Below, piece after piece: positions 31,999 through 40,956 of a DNA stretch of 64,000 nucleotides; within the stretch, counting starts at the first letter, position 1; every line of letters starts with the position of its first letter. The stretch is from Peptococcaceae bacterium BICA1-7. Lineage in GTDB: Bacteria > Bacillota > Desulfotomaculia > Desulfotomaculales > Desulfocucumaceae. A model generated the notes under the pieces. The model was not told where the DNA came from. It saw only the letters and a list, made by a program, of their open reading frames with translations, and did no database searches. A program made the translations under genes and the position numbers. The stretch is from the NCBI GenBank assembly GCA_000802095.1, contig JUEB01000015.1, positions 62,001 through 126,000 on the forward strand, written 5' to 3'.

Positions 31999-33174
31999 TT
32001 AAACCATTTCATATACACCGGCAGCTCCCATGCCTCCGCCGATGCACATGCTGACCACTCCATAGCGGGCTTTTTCCCTCTTCATTTCGTGCAGCAGGGT
32101 GGTGGTAAGCTTGGAGCCGGTGCAGCCCAGGGGGTGTCCCAGGGCAACGGCGCCGCCATTGTGGTTAACCTTGTTGATGTCTATGCCCAGTGTTTTAATG
32201 CTGGCCAGGGCCTGGGCGGCAAAGGCCTCGTTAAGCTCAAATACGTCCACCTGGTCCAGGGTTATTCCGGCCACCTTCAGTGCCTTGGGAATGGCCACAA
32301 TGGGCCCGATGCCCATAAGCTCGGGGGGGCAGCCTCCCACGGCATAGCCGCGGAATATGGCTATCGGCTTCAGACCCAGCTCGTCAGCCTTTTTCCGGCT
32401 CATCATGACCACACAGGCGGCCCCGTCACTGGTCTGTGAGGAGTTTCCGGCTGTTACACTGCCTCCGGCTCTGAATACAGGCTTCAGCTTGGCCAGTGTC
32501 TCCATGGTGGTGCCGGCCCGGGGGCCCTCGTCGGTATCAAATACAAAGCTTTTTTCCTTTATTCTGCTGCCCGACCACTGCTTTTCAACAACAGTGAGAG
32601 GCACTATTTCTTCCTTGAACTTGCCCTCCGCAATGGCCTTGAGGGCCTTATCGTGGCTTGCTACAGAAAACTGGTCCTGTTCTTCCCTGGATATGTTATA
32701 TTTATCGGCAACATTTTCCGCGGTAAGGCCCATGCCCATGTATGCCTCGGGGCAAATTCTCAATAGTTCCGGGTCCGGGGCCAGCTTGTTGCCGCCCATG
32801 GGCACTATGCTCATGCTCTCAACTCCGCCGGCTACAAAAACGTCCACGAATCCGGACATTATACGGGTAGCGCCCACGGCGATGGACTCTATGCCCGAAG
32901 AGCAGAAGCGGTTAATGGTGGCGCCGGAAACGCTCTGGGGCAGTCCGGCCAGCAGGTTGATCATCCTTCCCACGTTCATGCCCTGCTCGGCCTCAGGGAA
33001 GGAGCAGCCAAACAAAACGTCATCTATTTCCGCCGGGTCCAGGGCAGGCACCCGGGCCAGGGCTTCTTTCAATACGGTTGCGGCCATGTGCTCGGGCCGG
33101 GTATTCTTGAGCTTACCCCGGGGAGCCTTGCCCACCGCTGTACGCACCGCACTGACTATTACGGCTTCTTGCAT
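31999..33174 (-). CDS. fadA: Acetyl-CoA C-acyltransferase (thiolase, FadA type)
   Basis: Thiolase of 391 aa, last step of beta-oxidation (3-ketoacyl-CoA plus CoA to acetyl-CoA and shortened acyl-CoA). The nucleophile lies in [16 protein letters not shown] (about Cys 90), the two other catalytic residues in [16 protein letters not shown] and [15 protein letters not shown]. The deletion-free length and [11 protein letters not shown] (here [11 protein letters not shown]) are typical. ATG 33174 follows AAGGGGG, 64 bp after the fadN-type gene. The spacer before it holds short TCCCTAATCCCTA-like simple repeats. Confidence 0.94.
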   Translation of the reverse strand: MQEAVIVSAVRTAVGKAPRGKLKNTRPEHMAATVLKEALARVPALDPAEIDDVLFGCSFPEAEQGMNVGRMINLLAGLPQSVSGATINRFCSSGIESIAVGATRIMSGFVDVFVAGGVESMSIVPMGGNKLAPDPELLRICPEAYMGMGLTAENVADKYNISREEQDQFSVASHDKALKAIAEGKFKEEIVPLTVVEKQWSGSRIKEKSFVFDTDEGPRAGTTMETLAKLKPVFRAGGSVTAGNSSQTSDGAACVVMMSRKKADELGLKPIAIFRGYAVGGCPPELMGIGPIVAIPKALKVAGITLDQVDVFELNEAFAAQALASIKTLGIDINKVNHNGGAVALGHPLGCTGSKLTTTLLHEMKREKARYGVVSMCIGGGMGAAGVYEMV

Positions 33175-33238
33175 TTTTCTTAAAACCCCCTTTATTCGGT
33201 GCTGATAGTGGTTTGGTCCAATCCCTAATCCCTATTTC

Positions 33239-35665
33239 CTAATTCCTAAGAGGCTTATTGGTTGTAAGCATATGGCGGATGCGGTCAATGGTCTTTGGCT
33301 CGCCCAGCAGGCTCAAGAAGGACTCACGCTCAAGGTCCAGCAGGTTTTGCTCGGTCAGGGGGGTGCCCGGTGTTACCCCGCCGCCGGTCAGTATGCTGGC
33401 AACTTTTCTGGCTATTTTAGCGTCGTGCTTGCTGATGTATTTGCCCCAGACCATGGTCTCTATACCCACCTCGATGGCGGCCTGACCGGGAGCGCCCAGT
33501 GCCTTGATGGTGGTGGGAACCGGAGGCATGAAGTCAGGAGCGGTCTCTAAGACCATCTTCTTGGCCTCTCCGATAAGCTGGTCCCGGTTGGTCACTATCT
33601 TGGTGTCAGACTTCCTTAAGAACCCCAGGGAAACGGCTTCCGGGCCACTTGTGGCCACCTTGGCCATGGCTATGTGTTCAAAGGCCCTGTTGATCATGGG
33701 CTGATAGCTGTTGGTGCCGCCGGTCTTTATGCTGGCAGACTTGGGAGGATCAAGCTCGGCAGCCCTAAAGGCCAGTTCCTTCACGCCGCCGCCGCCGGGA
33801 ACCAGGCCAACGCCCACTTCCACCAGTCCTATGTAGGACTCCGCACAGGCGGCAACCTTGTTGCCGTGCATGACTATTTCGCAGCCTCCGCCCAGGGCCA
33901 TGCCGTGGGGGGCCATCACTACCGGCTTTCTGCAGTATTTCATCCTCATGTTGGCGTCCTGGAGCTCTTTGACCATGAAGTCCAGCTCGACCCACTCCTG
34001 GGCCTCGGCGTACATCATGACCAGCATGATATTGGCGCCTACCGAGAAGTGCTGGCCATAGTTGGCCACTACCATGCCCTCGTAGTTTTTCTCTATTTCC
34101 TTTACGGAATAATTCATCATATTGACAATGTCACTGCCTATGGAGTTGGCCTTGCTGTGGAATTCCAGGCAGACAACACCGTTACCTATATCAATAAGGC
34201 TGGCCCCGTCATTTTTGGCGATAACCTTGTTCTGCTCTTTTAAGGGAGCCAGGAAAATGACGCTCTCACCGAATTTTTCAGGGTTGGCAGCCTTGGTGTT
34301 CTGGTCGAAAATGTAGCGGGCGCCGTCCTTCTTCTCGTAGAAGCTGGTTTTTCCGCTGGCCAGGAGGTCTTCCACAACCTTGGGAATCTTATCCCCCTCA
34401 GCCCTGAGGCGCTCCACAACGGCGGGAACACCGAGAATGTCCCAGGTTTCGAAGGGGCCGAAGTCCCAGTTGAAGCCCCACTTCATGGCCTGGTCAATGG
34501 ACTGTATGTCATCGGCGATTACACCCAGCAGGTTGGCGGCATAGAGAAGCTGCTGCTTGGTAACCTTCCAGGCGAACTGGGCAGCCTTGTCCTTGCCGTT
34601 TACAAGGACTTTAAGCATCCTTTCAGGCTTTTTCTTGGACTTGGCGTCGGAAAGTGACCCGAAGGTGGCCTTTTGCTTGGGGCGGTACTCCATTGTTTTA
34701 TAGTCCAGCACCAGCACTTCTCTGCCCTTTTCGGTCTTCACCTTTTTATAGAAGCCCTGTCCGGTTTTATCCCCCAGCCATTTGTTTTCCACCATCTTCT
34801 GGAGGAATTCCACCGGTGCGAATATGGCCTTCTCTTCGGGGTCTTCCGCTACGTCATACACAGTTTTGGCCACATGCAGCATTACATCCAGCCCCACCAT
34901 GTCCAGGGTGCGGAAGGAGGCGCTTTTGGGGTGGCCCATTACACGGCCGGTGAGCTCATCAACCTCGTCGGCGTTGAGGTCAAACTCAAGCATGGCCTTA
35001 ACAGTGGCACACATGCCAAAAACACCTATGCGGTTGGCCACAAAGTTGGGGGTGTCCTTACATACAACAACACCCTTGCCTAAAATTCTTTCGCTGAAGT
35101 CCACCATGAAATCCACAACTTCCTGGCTGGATTCCTTGGCCGGGATGATTTCCAAAAGGCGCATATACCTGGGAGGATTGAAGAAGTGCATTCCTACAAA
35201 GTTCTGTTTAAACTCCTGGGAACGGCCTTCAATCATAGTATTAATGGAAAGACCGGAGGTATTTGAGGCCACTATTGACCCCGGCTTCCAGTTTTTCTCC
35301 ACCTTCTCGAAGAGACTTTGCTTGATGTCCATTCTTTCCAGGACCACTTCAATAATAAGGTCGCACTGGGAAAGACAGTCCATATTATCCTCAAAGTTAC
35401 CGGGGGTAAGCAGTTTGGCATTTTCCGGAACATAGAGGGCGGCCGGTTTTGACTTCAGCAGATTGGCAATGCCGTTTACGGCAAATCTGTTGCGCACCTG
35501 GGGAGATTCCAGGGTCAGGCCTTTCTTTTCCTCATCCGGATTCAATGTCCCTGGCACTATGTCCAGAAGGTAGGTGGGTATCCCGACGTTTGCCAGGTGT
35601 CCGGCAATTGTGGCGCCCATAACCCCTGCTCCCAGCACGGCAGCTTTTTGTACGCTGCGCTTCAT
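33239..35665 (-). CDS. fadN: 3-hydroxyacyl-CoA dehydrogenase / enoyl-CoA hydratase fusion (FadN type)
   Basis: Bifunctional beta-oxidation enzyme of 808 aa. The order dehydrogenase first, hydratase second is that of Bacillus FadN, opposite to E. coli FadB. N-terminus VQKAAVLGAGVMGATIAGHL is the NAD site; FVGMHFFNPPRYMRLLEIIP and the GQGFYKK region belong to the dehydrogenase (to about 420). The hydratase part (about 490-700) shows ANYGQHFSVGANIMLVMM and HGMALGGGCEIVMHG, the oxyanion-hole segments. ATG 35665 follows AAAGGAGG. First gene of the operon, with a FadR-type palindrome 58 bp before its start. Confidence 0.94.
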   Translation of the reverse strand: MKRSVQKAAVLGAGVMGATIAGHLANVGIPTYLLDIVPGTLNPDEEKKGLTLESPQVRNRFAVNGIANLLKSKPAALYVPENAKLLTPGNFEDNMDCLSQCDLIIEVVLERMDIKQSLFEKVEKNWKPGSIVASNTSGLSINTMIEGRSQEFKQNFVGMHFFNPPRYMRLLEIIPAKESSQEVVDFMVDFSERILGKGVVVCKDTPNFVANRIGVFGMCATVKAMLEFDLNADEVDELTGRVMGHPKSASFRTLDMVGLDVMLHVAKTVYDVAEDPEEKAIFAPVEFLQKMVENKWLGDKTGQGFYKKVKTEKGREVLVLDYKTMEYRPKQKATFGSLSDAKSKKKPERMLKVLVNGKDKAAQFAWKVTKQQLLYAANLLGVIADDIQSIDQAMKWGFNWDFGPFETWDILGVPAVVERLRAEGDKIPKVVEDLLASGKTSFYEKKDGARYIFDQNTKAANPEKFGESVIFLAPLKEQNKVIAKNDGASLIDIGNGVVCLEFHSKANSIGSDIVNMMNYSVKEIEKNYEGMVVANYGQHFSVGANIMLVMMYAEAQEWVELDFMVKELQDANMRMKYCRKPVVMAPHGMALGGGCEIVMHGNKVAACAESYIGLVEVGVGLVPGGGGVKELAFRAAELDPPKSASIKTGGTNSYQPMINRAFEHIAMAKVATSGPEAVSLGFLRKSDTKIVTNRDQLIGEAKKMVLETAPDFMPPVPTTIKALGAPGQAAIEVGIETMVWGKYISKHDAKIARKVASILTGGGVTPGTPLTEQNLLDLERESFLSLLGEPKTIDRIRHMLTTNKPLRN

Positions 35666-35722
35666 CTTTTGCGTTTCCTCCTTTACCTTTAATTATTTGA
35701 CAGGTTAACTGGCTGGAAAAAG

Positions 35723-35755
35723 TGACTGAATCCTCACTCATTTTACTTAATTATA
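35723..35755 (-). promoter_or_regulatory. fadN promoter -10 box and FadR (TetR-type) operator
   Basis: TGACTGAATCCTCACTCA (35723-35740) is an inverted repeat, TGASTGA-N4-TCASTCA, close to the Bacillus FadR consensus TGAATGANTANTCATTCA. A minus-strand TATAAT lies 10 bp upstream (35750-35755). No convincing -35 box is visible. This ties the TetR-type gene to the fad operon. The rest of the 309-bp gap to 35974 is AT-rich and shows nothing else I can support. Confidence 0.75.
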
Positions 35756-35974
35756 AGTTATTTTATTTTAGGCAAAAGGTCAATAGGCAACAATGCTTTT
35801 TTTTTGCCATTAATGCAACTTAAGCTTGTCCTATCCATCAATTATACCGTCTGACACTGTTTTCATAAACACCCCAACATTATTTTGGGAGAAAAATAAT
35901 ATGACCAGTATAATATTAACCTGGTTAAAAAGGAAAAGCTTTGACAATAAAAGAATAATTATAATGGGTGATTA

Positions 35975-36565
35975 TTGTTGAAAAAAAAATTACTGGCAGT
36001 GGCTGGAGTTATAACAGCAATACTTTTTCTGACGTCCGGCCTTTGGCTTTCCGCATACGGCCGCTTCCTGGTGGTGGATGAAAGTCCTGATAAATGTGAC
36101 GCCATAGTGGTATTGGGGGGAGAAAACGTTACCCGGGTGGGCAGGGGTGTTGAGCTTTTCAGAGAAGGCTATGGGGACAAAATTATTATGTCCGGCGGGG
36201 GCAGGCTGACAACAAAACTGGCTGAGGCCGACCTGATGCTTATGGAGGCCCGGGATCTGGGGGTGGACCCTGCTGCTGTTCTTTTAGAGAGAGAGTCTGA
36301 GAGCACCTATGAGAACGCTGTTTTTGTAAAGCAAATAGTAATGGAAAAAGGCATCAAAAGCTTTCTGCTGGTAACCTCAAATTATCATACCAGGCGGGCC
36401 AGGCAGATATTTAGCAGGGTTTTTGACGGCACGGGGGTGCGGATTATTACAGTATCGGCCTCTGACCCCAAGTTTAGCCCCGATTCCTGGTGGAAGAAGG
36501 GTGAGGGGCAGCAGAGGGCACTTACCGAGCTGGCCAATATTGCAGTTTACCGGATAAAGTATTAA
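35975..36565 (+). CDS. YdcF/SanA (DUF218) family membrane-anchored protein
   Basis: Protein of 196 aa with one N-terminal membrane segment (residues 3-25) and an outward-facing DUF218 domain. Typical motifs: CDAIVVLGGE, GYGDKIIMSGG, LERESESTYENA and LLVTSNYHTRRARQIF. The family includes SanA and ElyC, linked to envelope polysaccharide or peptidoglycan metabolism; biochemical activity is largely unknown. Tandem TTG codons at 35975 and 35978 follow GGGTG; either may be the start. It is followed after 33 bp by a small unknown gene in the same direction. Confidence 0.85.
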   Translation: MLKKKLLAVAGVITAILFLTSGLWLSAYGRFLVVDESPDKCDAIVVLGGENVTRVGRGVELFREGYGDKIIMSGGGRLTTKLAEADLMLMEARDLGVDPAAVLLERESESTYENAVFVKQIVMEKGIKSFLLVTSNYHTRRARQIFSRVFDGTGVRIITVSASDPKFSPDSWWKKGEGQQRALTELANIAVYRIKY

Positions 36566-36598
36566 TGCCGGGCGCACAATATTTAAGAGGTGATGATT

Positions 36599-36934
36599 AT
36601 GCGCCTGGTTGCGCTGATGCCTGACACGGGTCAGGTGGGCTTTCTGGTGGACAGCCTTCGCAACGCCGGCTTTGACAGGAAGGACCTGATTATATCGGAT
36701 CTGGCCAGAGCCGGGGAGGAGAGAGGAAGGGACCCCGGGGAGTATGCGGATGAAATAGCCTACGTCAAAACAGAGCGGGATGAACTGTGGGAGACCGCGC
36801 CCTTTGCCGATGGCATCGAGGGGATGAATGCCGCCAGGGGGATTTTGGTGGCCGTAGAGTGCCCCAGGCACTCCACTTCCCGGGTCAGGGAAATAATGGA
36901 GCAGTCGGGGGCGGCTAAAATCTATCAGGACTGA
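36599..36934 (+). CDS. Hypothetical protein, 111 aa
   Basis: I do not recognise it with confidence. ATG 36599 is chosen because AAGAGG lies 8 nt upstream; GTG 36590 and ATG 36593 overlap that site. The protein reads MRLVALMPDTGQVGFLVDSL with later ILVAVECP and ends in a short GAAKI strand, a beta-alpha layout seen in small stress-type proteins such as the YflT family, which is only a suggestion. Charged, no signal peptide, no cysteine pattern. It is cotranscribed with the YdcF-type gene and followed by a terminator. Confidence 0.65.
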   Translation: MRLVALMPDTGQVGFLVDSLRNAGFDRKDLIISDLARAGEERGRDPGEYADEIAYVKTERDELWETAPFADGIEGMNAARGILVAVECPRHSTSRVREIMEQSGAAKIYQD

Positions 36935-36945
36935 TTTTTTTACAG

Positions 36946-36970
36946 ATCACCCTCAAGGGGTGATTTTTTT
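36946..36970 (+). terminator. Terminator after the YdcF-type operon
   Basis: ATCACCC-TCAAG-GGGTGAT followed by seven T, 12 bp after the stop of the small gene. Confidence 0.85.
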
Positions 36971-37021
36971 CCGGTGAAGTCAAGAACCCGGGAAAACCAT
37001 AGAACCATTATAAAGTGGCAG

Positions 37022-37894
37022 TCAACGGGATACAGTATTGCGGTAACCGGTGGGGGTGACTCCGACCCTCTTTTTGAAGGCTGCTGTAAAGTGGCTTCTG
37101 TTGTTGAAGCCGCATTGGTAACATACCTCGGTTACGGTCAAATTGCCTGCCGCCAGCAGTTCCCTGGCCTTTTCTATTTTATAGTCCAGCAGGAACTCAT
37201 AAGGGGTTTTGCCTGTCTGGGCTTTAAATACCCGAATGAAATGATAGGGGCTCAGGTTGGCCACTCCGGAGACATCTTTCAGTGAAAAATCCTTGTTAAA
37301 ACTAGCCCTGATAAACTCAATGGCCCGGGCTATATTGTCTTTTTCACCAAACTTATAGCTGAGGGAAGGGAGGCTTATATGGGGTAACCTTAAAAGGCAT
37401 ACAGCCAAATGTATGTCAAGACTCTGCAGTATAAACCGGTATCCGGGCTGCCGAAGGGCTGACTCCTCCATAAAGAGGTTAACTAGGCCTCTGAAACTGC
37501 TGTCGGGCAGTTGATCGCTGTTATTGAAATAAACGGCCCCTGTCCCGTAAACCTCGCGGGATACCTTCTGCAGGAATTTACTGTCCATGTGCAGGCCTAA
37601 CAGATTGATTCCTTTCATAGGTCTGTGGGTACCGTGATCCTGCCCCGGGTTGATCACCGCCAGGTGGTTTTTTCTTATAAGGAGGCTTCTTTTTTCTAAC
37701 CGGGATGTGAAGGTTTGTGACAGATTAATTACAAACTCATAGCTATCATGCTGGTGCACTCCCTGGGGAAGGTCCATTTTACTCCTGGACTGCAGGAGCA
37801 CTGTGTTTTCACTGGCACTTTTTTCCATAACAAGGGTTAGCTGCTCAGGAGTAAATGGAAATAAATTGATGCCCATTACATTTGTAATATCCAT
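37022..37894 (-). CDS. AraC-family transcriptional regulator, cupin N-domain
   Basis: Regulator of about 290 aa. The N-terminal half contains a cupin-like sensor (GVHQHDSYEFVINLSQ, then HLAVINPGQDHG); the C-terminal ~100 residues hold two helix-turn-helix units (FSLKDVSGVANLSPYHFIRVF and VTEVCYQCGFNNRSHFTAAF). ATG 37894 (MDITNVMGI) is a reasonable start after GGGGG; ORF extension to 37939 has no ribosome site. It stands alone, convergent with the YdcF-type operon. Ligand and targets unknown; AraC/cupin regulators usually control sugar or small-molecule use. Confidence 0.87.
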   Translation of the reverse strand: MDITNVMGINLFPFTPEQLTLVMEKSASENTVLLQSRSKMDLPQGVHQHDSYEFVINLSQTFTSRLEKRSLLIRKNHLAVINPGQDHGTHRPMKGINLLGLHMDSKFLQKVSREVYGTGAVYFNNSDQLPDSSFRGLVNLFMEESALRQPGYRFILQSLDIHLAVCLLRLPHISLPSLSYKFGEKDNIARAIEFIRASFNKDFSLKDVSGVANLSPYHFIRVFKAQTGKTPYEFLLDYKIEKARELLAAGNLTVTEVCYQCGFNNRSHFTAAFKKRVGVTPTGYRNTVSR

Positions 37895-37985
37895 TTTAAT
37901 AACTGCCCCCATAAATACCGCAGTACTAATTGCTTTCAAAAATTTTCTACATAAGTGCTGAAAATCCTCTATTATTGCATTAAAA

Positions 37986-38014
37986 TAAAAAAGCCCCGGA
38001 GAAGCAAATCCGGG
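37986..38014 (-). terminator. Terminator of the small membrane protein gene
   Basis: CCCGGA / TCCGGG stem with a T tract on the minus strand (A tract at 37986-37992 as written), about 20 bp after the stop at 38036. Confidence 0.65.
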
Positions 38015-38035
38015 TGAAATTTATTGCGTATAATC

Positions 38036-38320
38036 TTATATCCCCTTTTTCTTAATCCAGTTTAGTGGATTAAGATACCTTTTATACTTTTTGATTACCT
38101 CTCTGCCAAGAATAATTCCACCAACCCAGAAAGAAATTTCCCCGGACACTGCCAGGGCTGCTGACACAGCTATCTTTGTTCCGGTGGATAAAGGTGTAAA
38201 GGGAACAAGCAGCACCCCGCCATAAAGGAAAAAGGAGGCAGCGACCAGTGCTATACCCAGTTTTTTTGATATAGTTCTTGGGCGGGGTGGAAAATACTGA
38301 TTTTCACTTTGATGATCCAA
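38036..38320 (-). CDS. Small membrane protein with a transporter-suffix-type domain
   Basis: A 94-aa protein with two hydrophobic segments (about 22-45 and 50-72). The pattern LGIALVAASFFLYGGVLLVP, then GEISFWVGGIILGREVIKKY and KRYLNPLNWIKKK, is that of the short domain found at the end of some permeases and as a stand-alone protein. Function unknown. TTG 38320 follows CGGAGG. Monocistronic. Confidence 0.75.
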   Translation of the reverse strand: MDHQSENQYFPPRPRTISKKLGIALVAASFFLYGGVLLVPFTPLSTGTKIAVSAALAVSGEISFWVGGIILGREVIKKYKRYLNPLNWIKKKGI

Positions 38321-38709
38321 TAATTATAACCTCCGGGGGAGTTGCTTTTATTCTATTTTACCTTTATTGAAATAAAATGAGAACTATACAAATATATTAT
38401 CGCATTTTATGCTTTATTCATTTTTGAGGAGCGGGAGGAAGGCTGACTAAATGTTAATTACGTTAAATATTACCAGGGTCAATGAAAGCCTTCTCCCAGC
38501 GATAAAATTAGGATGGTGATTGTTACAAAGATAAATAGGGGTTAAAGCATTTTGAAAGTCACCTGCCGGGTAAATGTCTATACCCGGGGGTGATTTTTAT
38601 TTGTAGTGGTTTTTATGACAAATAATAAAAAAATTCGTAATATTAACAAATATTTCCTGTTAAATTTCTGTAAAGTTTTGTATTATAAATATATGTTTTT
38701 TAATAAGGA

Positions 38710-38870
38710 GGTGAATCAGGCTAAGTTACCACTTGATCCTGAAATAATAATGCACCTAATTCTTTTTTATGAAACGGGGGAACCAGTTACCAGGGGTGAA
38801 TTGCCTTCGGCAAGGGGCTAACTTTCGGCCCTAACCCGTCAGCTAACTCCGTAGGTGTAGAAAGTGGGGC
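38710..38870 (+). promoter_or_regulatory. Cyclic di-AMP (ydaO/yuaA-type) riboswitch
   Basis: The leader of the LysM-NlpC/P60 gene matches the ydaO motif in its conserved blocks: GCTAAGTTACCACTTGATCC (38719-38738), ACGGGGGAACC with CCAGGGGTGAAT (38773-38800), the variable hairpin TTGCCTTCGGCAA, GGGGCTAACTTTCGGCCC (38814-38831), and AACCCGTCAGCTAACTCCGTAGG (read in two parts, 38833-38855). This class binds c-di-AMP and usually turns off cell-wall hydrolase and transport genes, consistent with the next gene. The structure ends only a few bases before the start codon, so control may be at translation or by a merged terminator I cannot resolve. Confidence 0.9.
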
Positions 38871-38874
38871 ACAA

Positions 38875-39510
38875 GTGCTAAAGGCAAAAATATTAATAGC
38901 GTTCTTTTTTAGTATAGCCATGCTGGCAATGCCAACAATTGCCTTCGCCGATACGTATTATACTGTAAAATCAGGCGACTCCCTGTGGAAAATTGCAAAT
39001 TCATTCAGCGTCTCCATAGATCAGATTAAAAATTTAAATTCCCTGAAGTCAGATCTCCTGCAACCGGGCCAGTCACTGCTGGTCAAAAAAAGTACCGACC
39101 AAAGGCCTGCCAGCGCAGAGATTGCTGAAACTTCCAGGGGGACAAGCCGTCCAGACACAATAATAAGCTATGCCAAAAAGTATATCGGGGTTCCCTACCG
39201 GGGTGGCGGACAGACTCCCCGGGGATTCGACTGCTCCGGCTATGTCCAGTATGTTTTTAAGAATTTTGGCATTAATATGCCCCGCACGGCAGCTGAACAG
39301 TATTCTGCAGGCAGGAAGGTGAGCAGGCAGGAGGCCGAGCCTGGAGATATAATCGCCTTCAGGACAGGAAAATATATTTCCCACTCCGGAATCTACCTTG
39401 GGGGAGGTAAATTTATCAGCTCAACATCCAGCCGCGGAGTTATTATTACCTCTATTCAAGACCCTTACTGGTCTGATCACTTTTTGGGTTTCAGCAGAAT
39501 AATAGAATAA
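38875..39510 (+). CDS. Secreted LysM-NlpC/P60 peptidoglycan hydrolase
   Basis: Cell-wall endopeptidase of 211 aa. Signal peptide (residues 1-24, ending AFAD), one LysM domain (YTVKSGDSLWKIANSF to about 70) that binds peptidoglycan, a linker, then an NlpC/P60 domain from about 95. The catalytic cysteine lies in GFDCSGYVQYVF, the histidine in HSGIYLGGGKFI, and SSTSSRGVI follows. It cuts D-glutamyl-meso-diaminopimelate type bonds in stem peptides. GTG 38875 is preceded by GGGG within the riboswitch end. Expression is expected to fall when c-di-AMP is high. Confidence 0.93.
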   Translation: MLKAKILIAFFFSIAMLAMPTIAFADTYYTVKSGDSLWKIANSFSVSIDQIKNLNSLKSDLLQPGQSLLVKKSTDQRPASAEIAETSRGTSRPDTIISYAKKYIGVPYRGGGQTPRGFDCSGYVQYVFKNFGINMPRTAAEQYSAGRKVSRQEAEPGDIIAFRTGKYISHSGIYLGGGKFISSTSSRGVIITSIQDPYWSDHFLGFSRIIE

Positions 39511-39531
39511 TTAGTTTAAAAAAAGCAGTAA

Positions 39532-39566
39532 AAGAAGGTTTGGGTAGAACCCGGCCTTCTTTTTTA
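39532..39566 (+). terminator. Terminator of the NlpC/P60 gene
   Basis: AAGAAGG / CCTTCTT with a TTGGGT/ACCCGG inner pairing and a T tract, 22 bp after the stop. Confidence 0.85.
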
Positions 39567-39693
39567 TTTGGAAAACCAATATAGCCATGACCGGGTACAG
39601 GCTGGATTTTCTTGCATTATTGCAGGAGTATTGCTTTTCTGATTAAATGCACCTAAAATAGGTTTTATTTAATAAAAATAAGCAGGTAGGGCA

Positions 39694-40644
39694 ATGAAAA
39701 AAATACAGTCAAATGAGCGGCTATTAGGAATAGCATCGGGTATGGGAGCGTATCTTCTGTGGGGGATACTGCCCATCTACTGGAAGCTCCTCAGCAGTGT
39801 CCAGCCCATGGAGGTTTTAGCACACAGAATAATATGGTCATTCATATTCCTTGCGGCAGTATTGACTGTAACCGGGAAATTGTTTGCATTTATTAAAGAG
39901 CTGCGCCAGGTAGCAGCAGCTCCCTCAAGGTTTGTCAAAGTGGTATTGGCCTCTTTGGTTATAAGTGTTAACTGGTTAACCTATATATGGGCCGTAAACA
40001 ATGACCATGTTATTGAAACAAGCCTGGGTTATTATATCAACCCCCTTATAAGCGTGCTGCTGGGGATCATTGTATTAAAAGAGAGGCTTTCCCTCTGGCA
40101 GACGGTATCATTTTTAATAGCCATGATAGGCGTTTTAAACATGACCATTCATTTTGGCGCCATACCCTGGGCTGCACTGCTGCTGGCTTTTAGTTTCGGC
40201 CTGTATGGACTGCTAAAAAAAATGGTCAGCCTGGGGGCAATAACCGGAATAACCATAGAAACCCTTTTAATTTCCCCCTTCGCCCTTCTCTACATAGGTT
40301 ATATGCAAAAAAGCGGAAGCGGGGCCTTCGGAGTCATCTCACCTGAAACAACGGGGTTCATGATAGGGGCCGGTGTGATCACCGCAGTGCCGCTGATACT
40401 CTTTGCCGGCGGAGCCAACCGCCTCCCTCTGTCCATAGTGGGTTTCTTGCAGTATATTTCCCCCACCATCACGCTAATACTGGGAGTTTTCCTCTATCAC
40501 GAGCCCTTTACCAGGGTTCATCTCTCATCCTTTATAATGATCTGGACTTCCCTGACAATTTTCTCACTGTCCAGGACAAGGTTGTTCATAGGTCTGGAAG
40601 ACCTTTTAAAAAGAAAAGTGTTCAGGGCCGGGGAGGCAAAATAG
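39694..40644 (+). CDS. rarD: RarD-type EamA/DMT-superfamily permease
   Basis: Membrane protein of 316 aa with ten hydrophobic segments. The RarD-specific start GIASGMGAYLLWGILPIYWK, with VLAHRIIWSF and SVNWLTYIWAVNNDHVIETSLGYYINPL, is clear; the second half repeats the fold (PLILFAGGANRLPLSIVGFL). RarD proteins are predicted drug/metabolite carriers, substrate unknown. ATG 39694 follows GGTAGGG. Monocistronic, between the hydrolase and the large-gene cluster. Confidence 0.92.
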   Translation: MKKIQSNERLLGIASGMGAYLLWGILPIYWKLLSSVQPMEVLAHRIIWSFIFLAAVLTVTGKLFAFIKELRQVAAAPSRFVKVVLASLVISVNWLTYIWAVNNDHVIETSLGYYINPLISVLLGIIVLKERLSLWQTVSFLIAMIGVLNMTIHFGAIPWAALLLAFSFGLYGLLKKMVSLGAITGITIETLLISPFALLYIGYMQKSGSGAFGVISPETTGFMIGAGVITAVPLILFAGGANRLPLSIVGFLQYISPTITLILGVFLYHEPFTRVHLSSFIMIWTSLTIFSLSRTRLFIGLEDLLKRKVFRAGEAK

Positions 40645-40956
40645 GTATAATGGCCTATTTTTGAGCACATTTATAGGTAACAATGTCATATATTGCATAA
40701 AATGGCAGGAGATCCTTCATGGATGTTGTATATATTAATAAAGGGCACTCCTGCCATTGGCATTATCACCATTTAACATCCTTTTCGCCGCGAAGATCTC
40801 TCATGCGATCCTTCCTGCCAATGACTTTTAGGAAATTCCCTTCACTTTATTTCTTACTGATTAACCTGTCAACGTTATCATTCAAAAAGATTAGTTTGCG
40901 TCTATGCCAAGGCGGAGAGTTGACGCCGGTGCAAGACAGGTAAGGAGCAAATCCCC
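40645..40956. other. Non-coding spacer with a long-loop inverted repeat
   Basis: ATGGCAGGAG (40702-40711) and CTCCTGCCAT (40748-40757) form a perfect 10-bp inverted repeat around a 36-nt AT-rich core; GATCCTTC recurs at 40712 and about 40807. No plausible gene is present (a 74-codon frame at 40719 has no ribosome site). The spacer marks the left edge of the G+C-rich large-gene block and may be a mobile-element scar. No clear promoter for the block is visible. Confidence 0.5.

Noticed and set aside
33205-33245. TCCCTAATCCCTATTTCC-type repeats as a CRISPR or telomere-like array
   Set aside because: Too short and irregular; a simple-sequence spacer between fadA and fadN.
38606-38821. A 71-codon frame before the NlpC/P60 gene
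   Set aside because: It overlaps the c-di-AMP riboswitch and its codons coincide with conserved RNA blocks.
40719-40943. A 74-codon frame before the large-gene cluster
   Set aside because: No ribosome site, no recognisable sequence, and it spans the inverted repeat.
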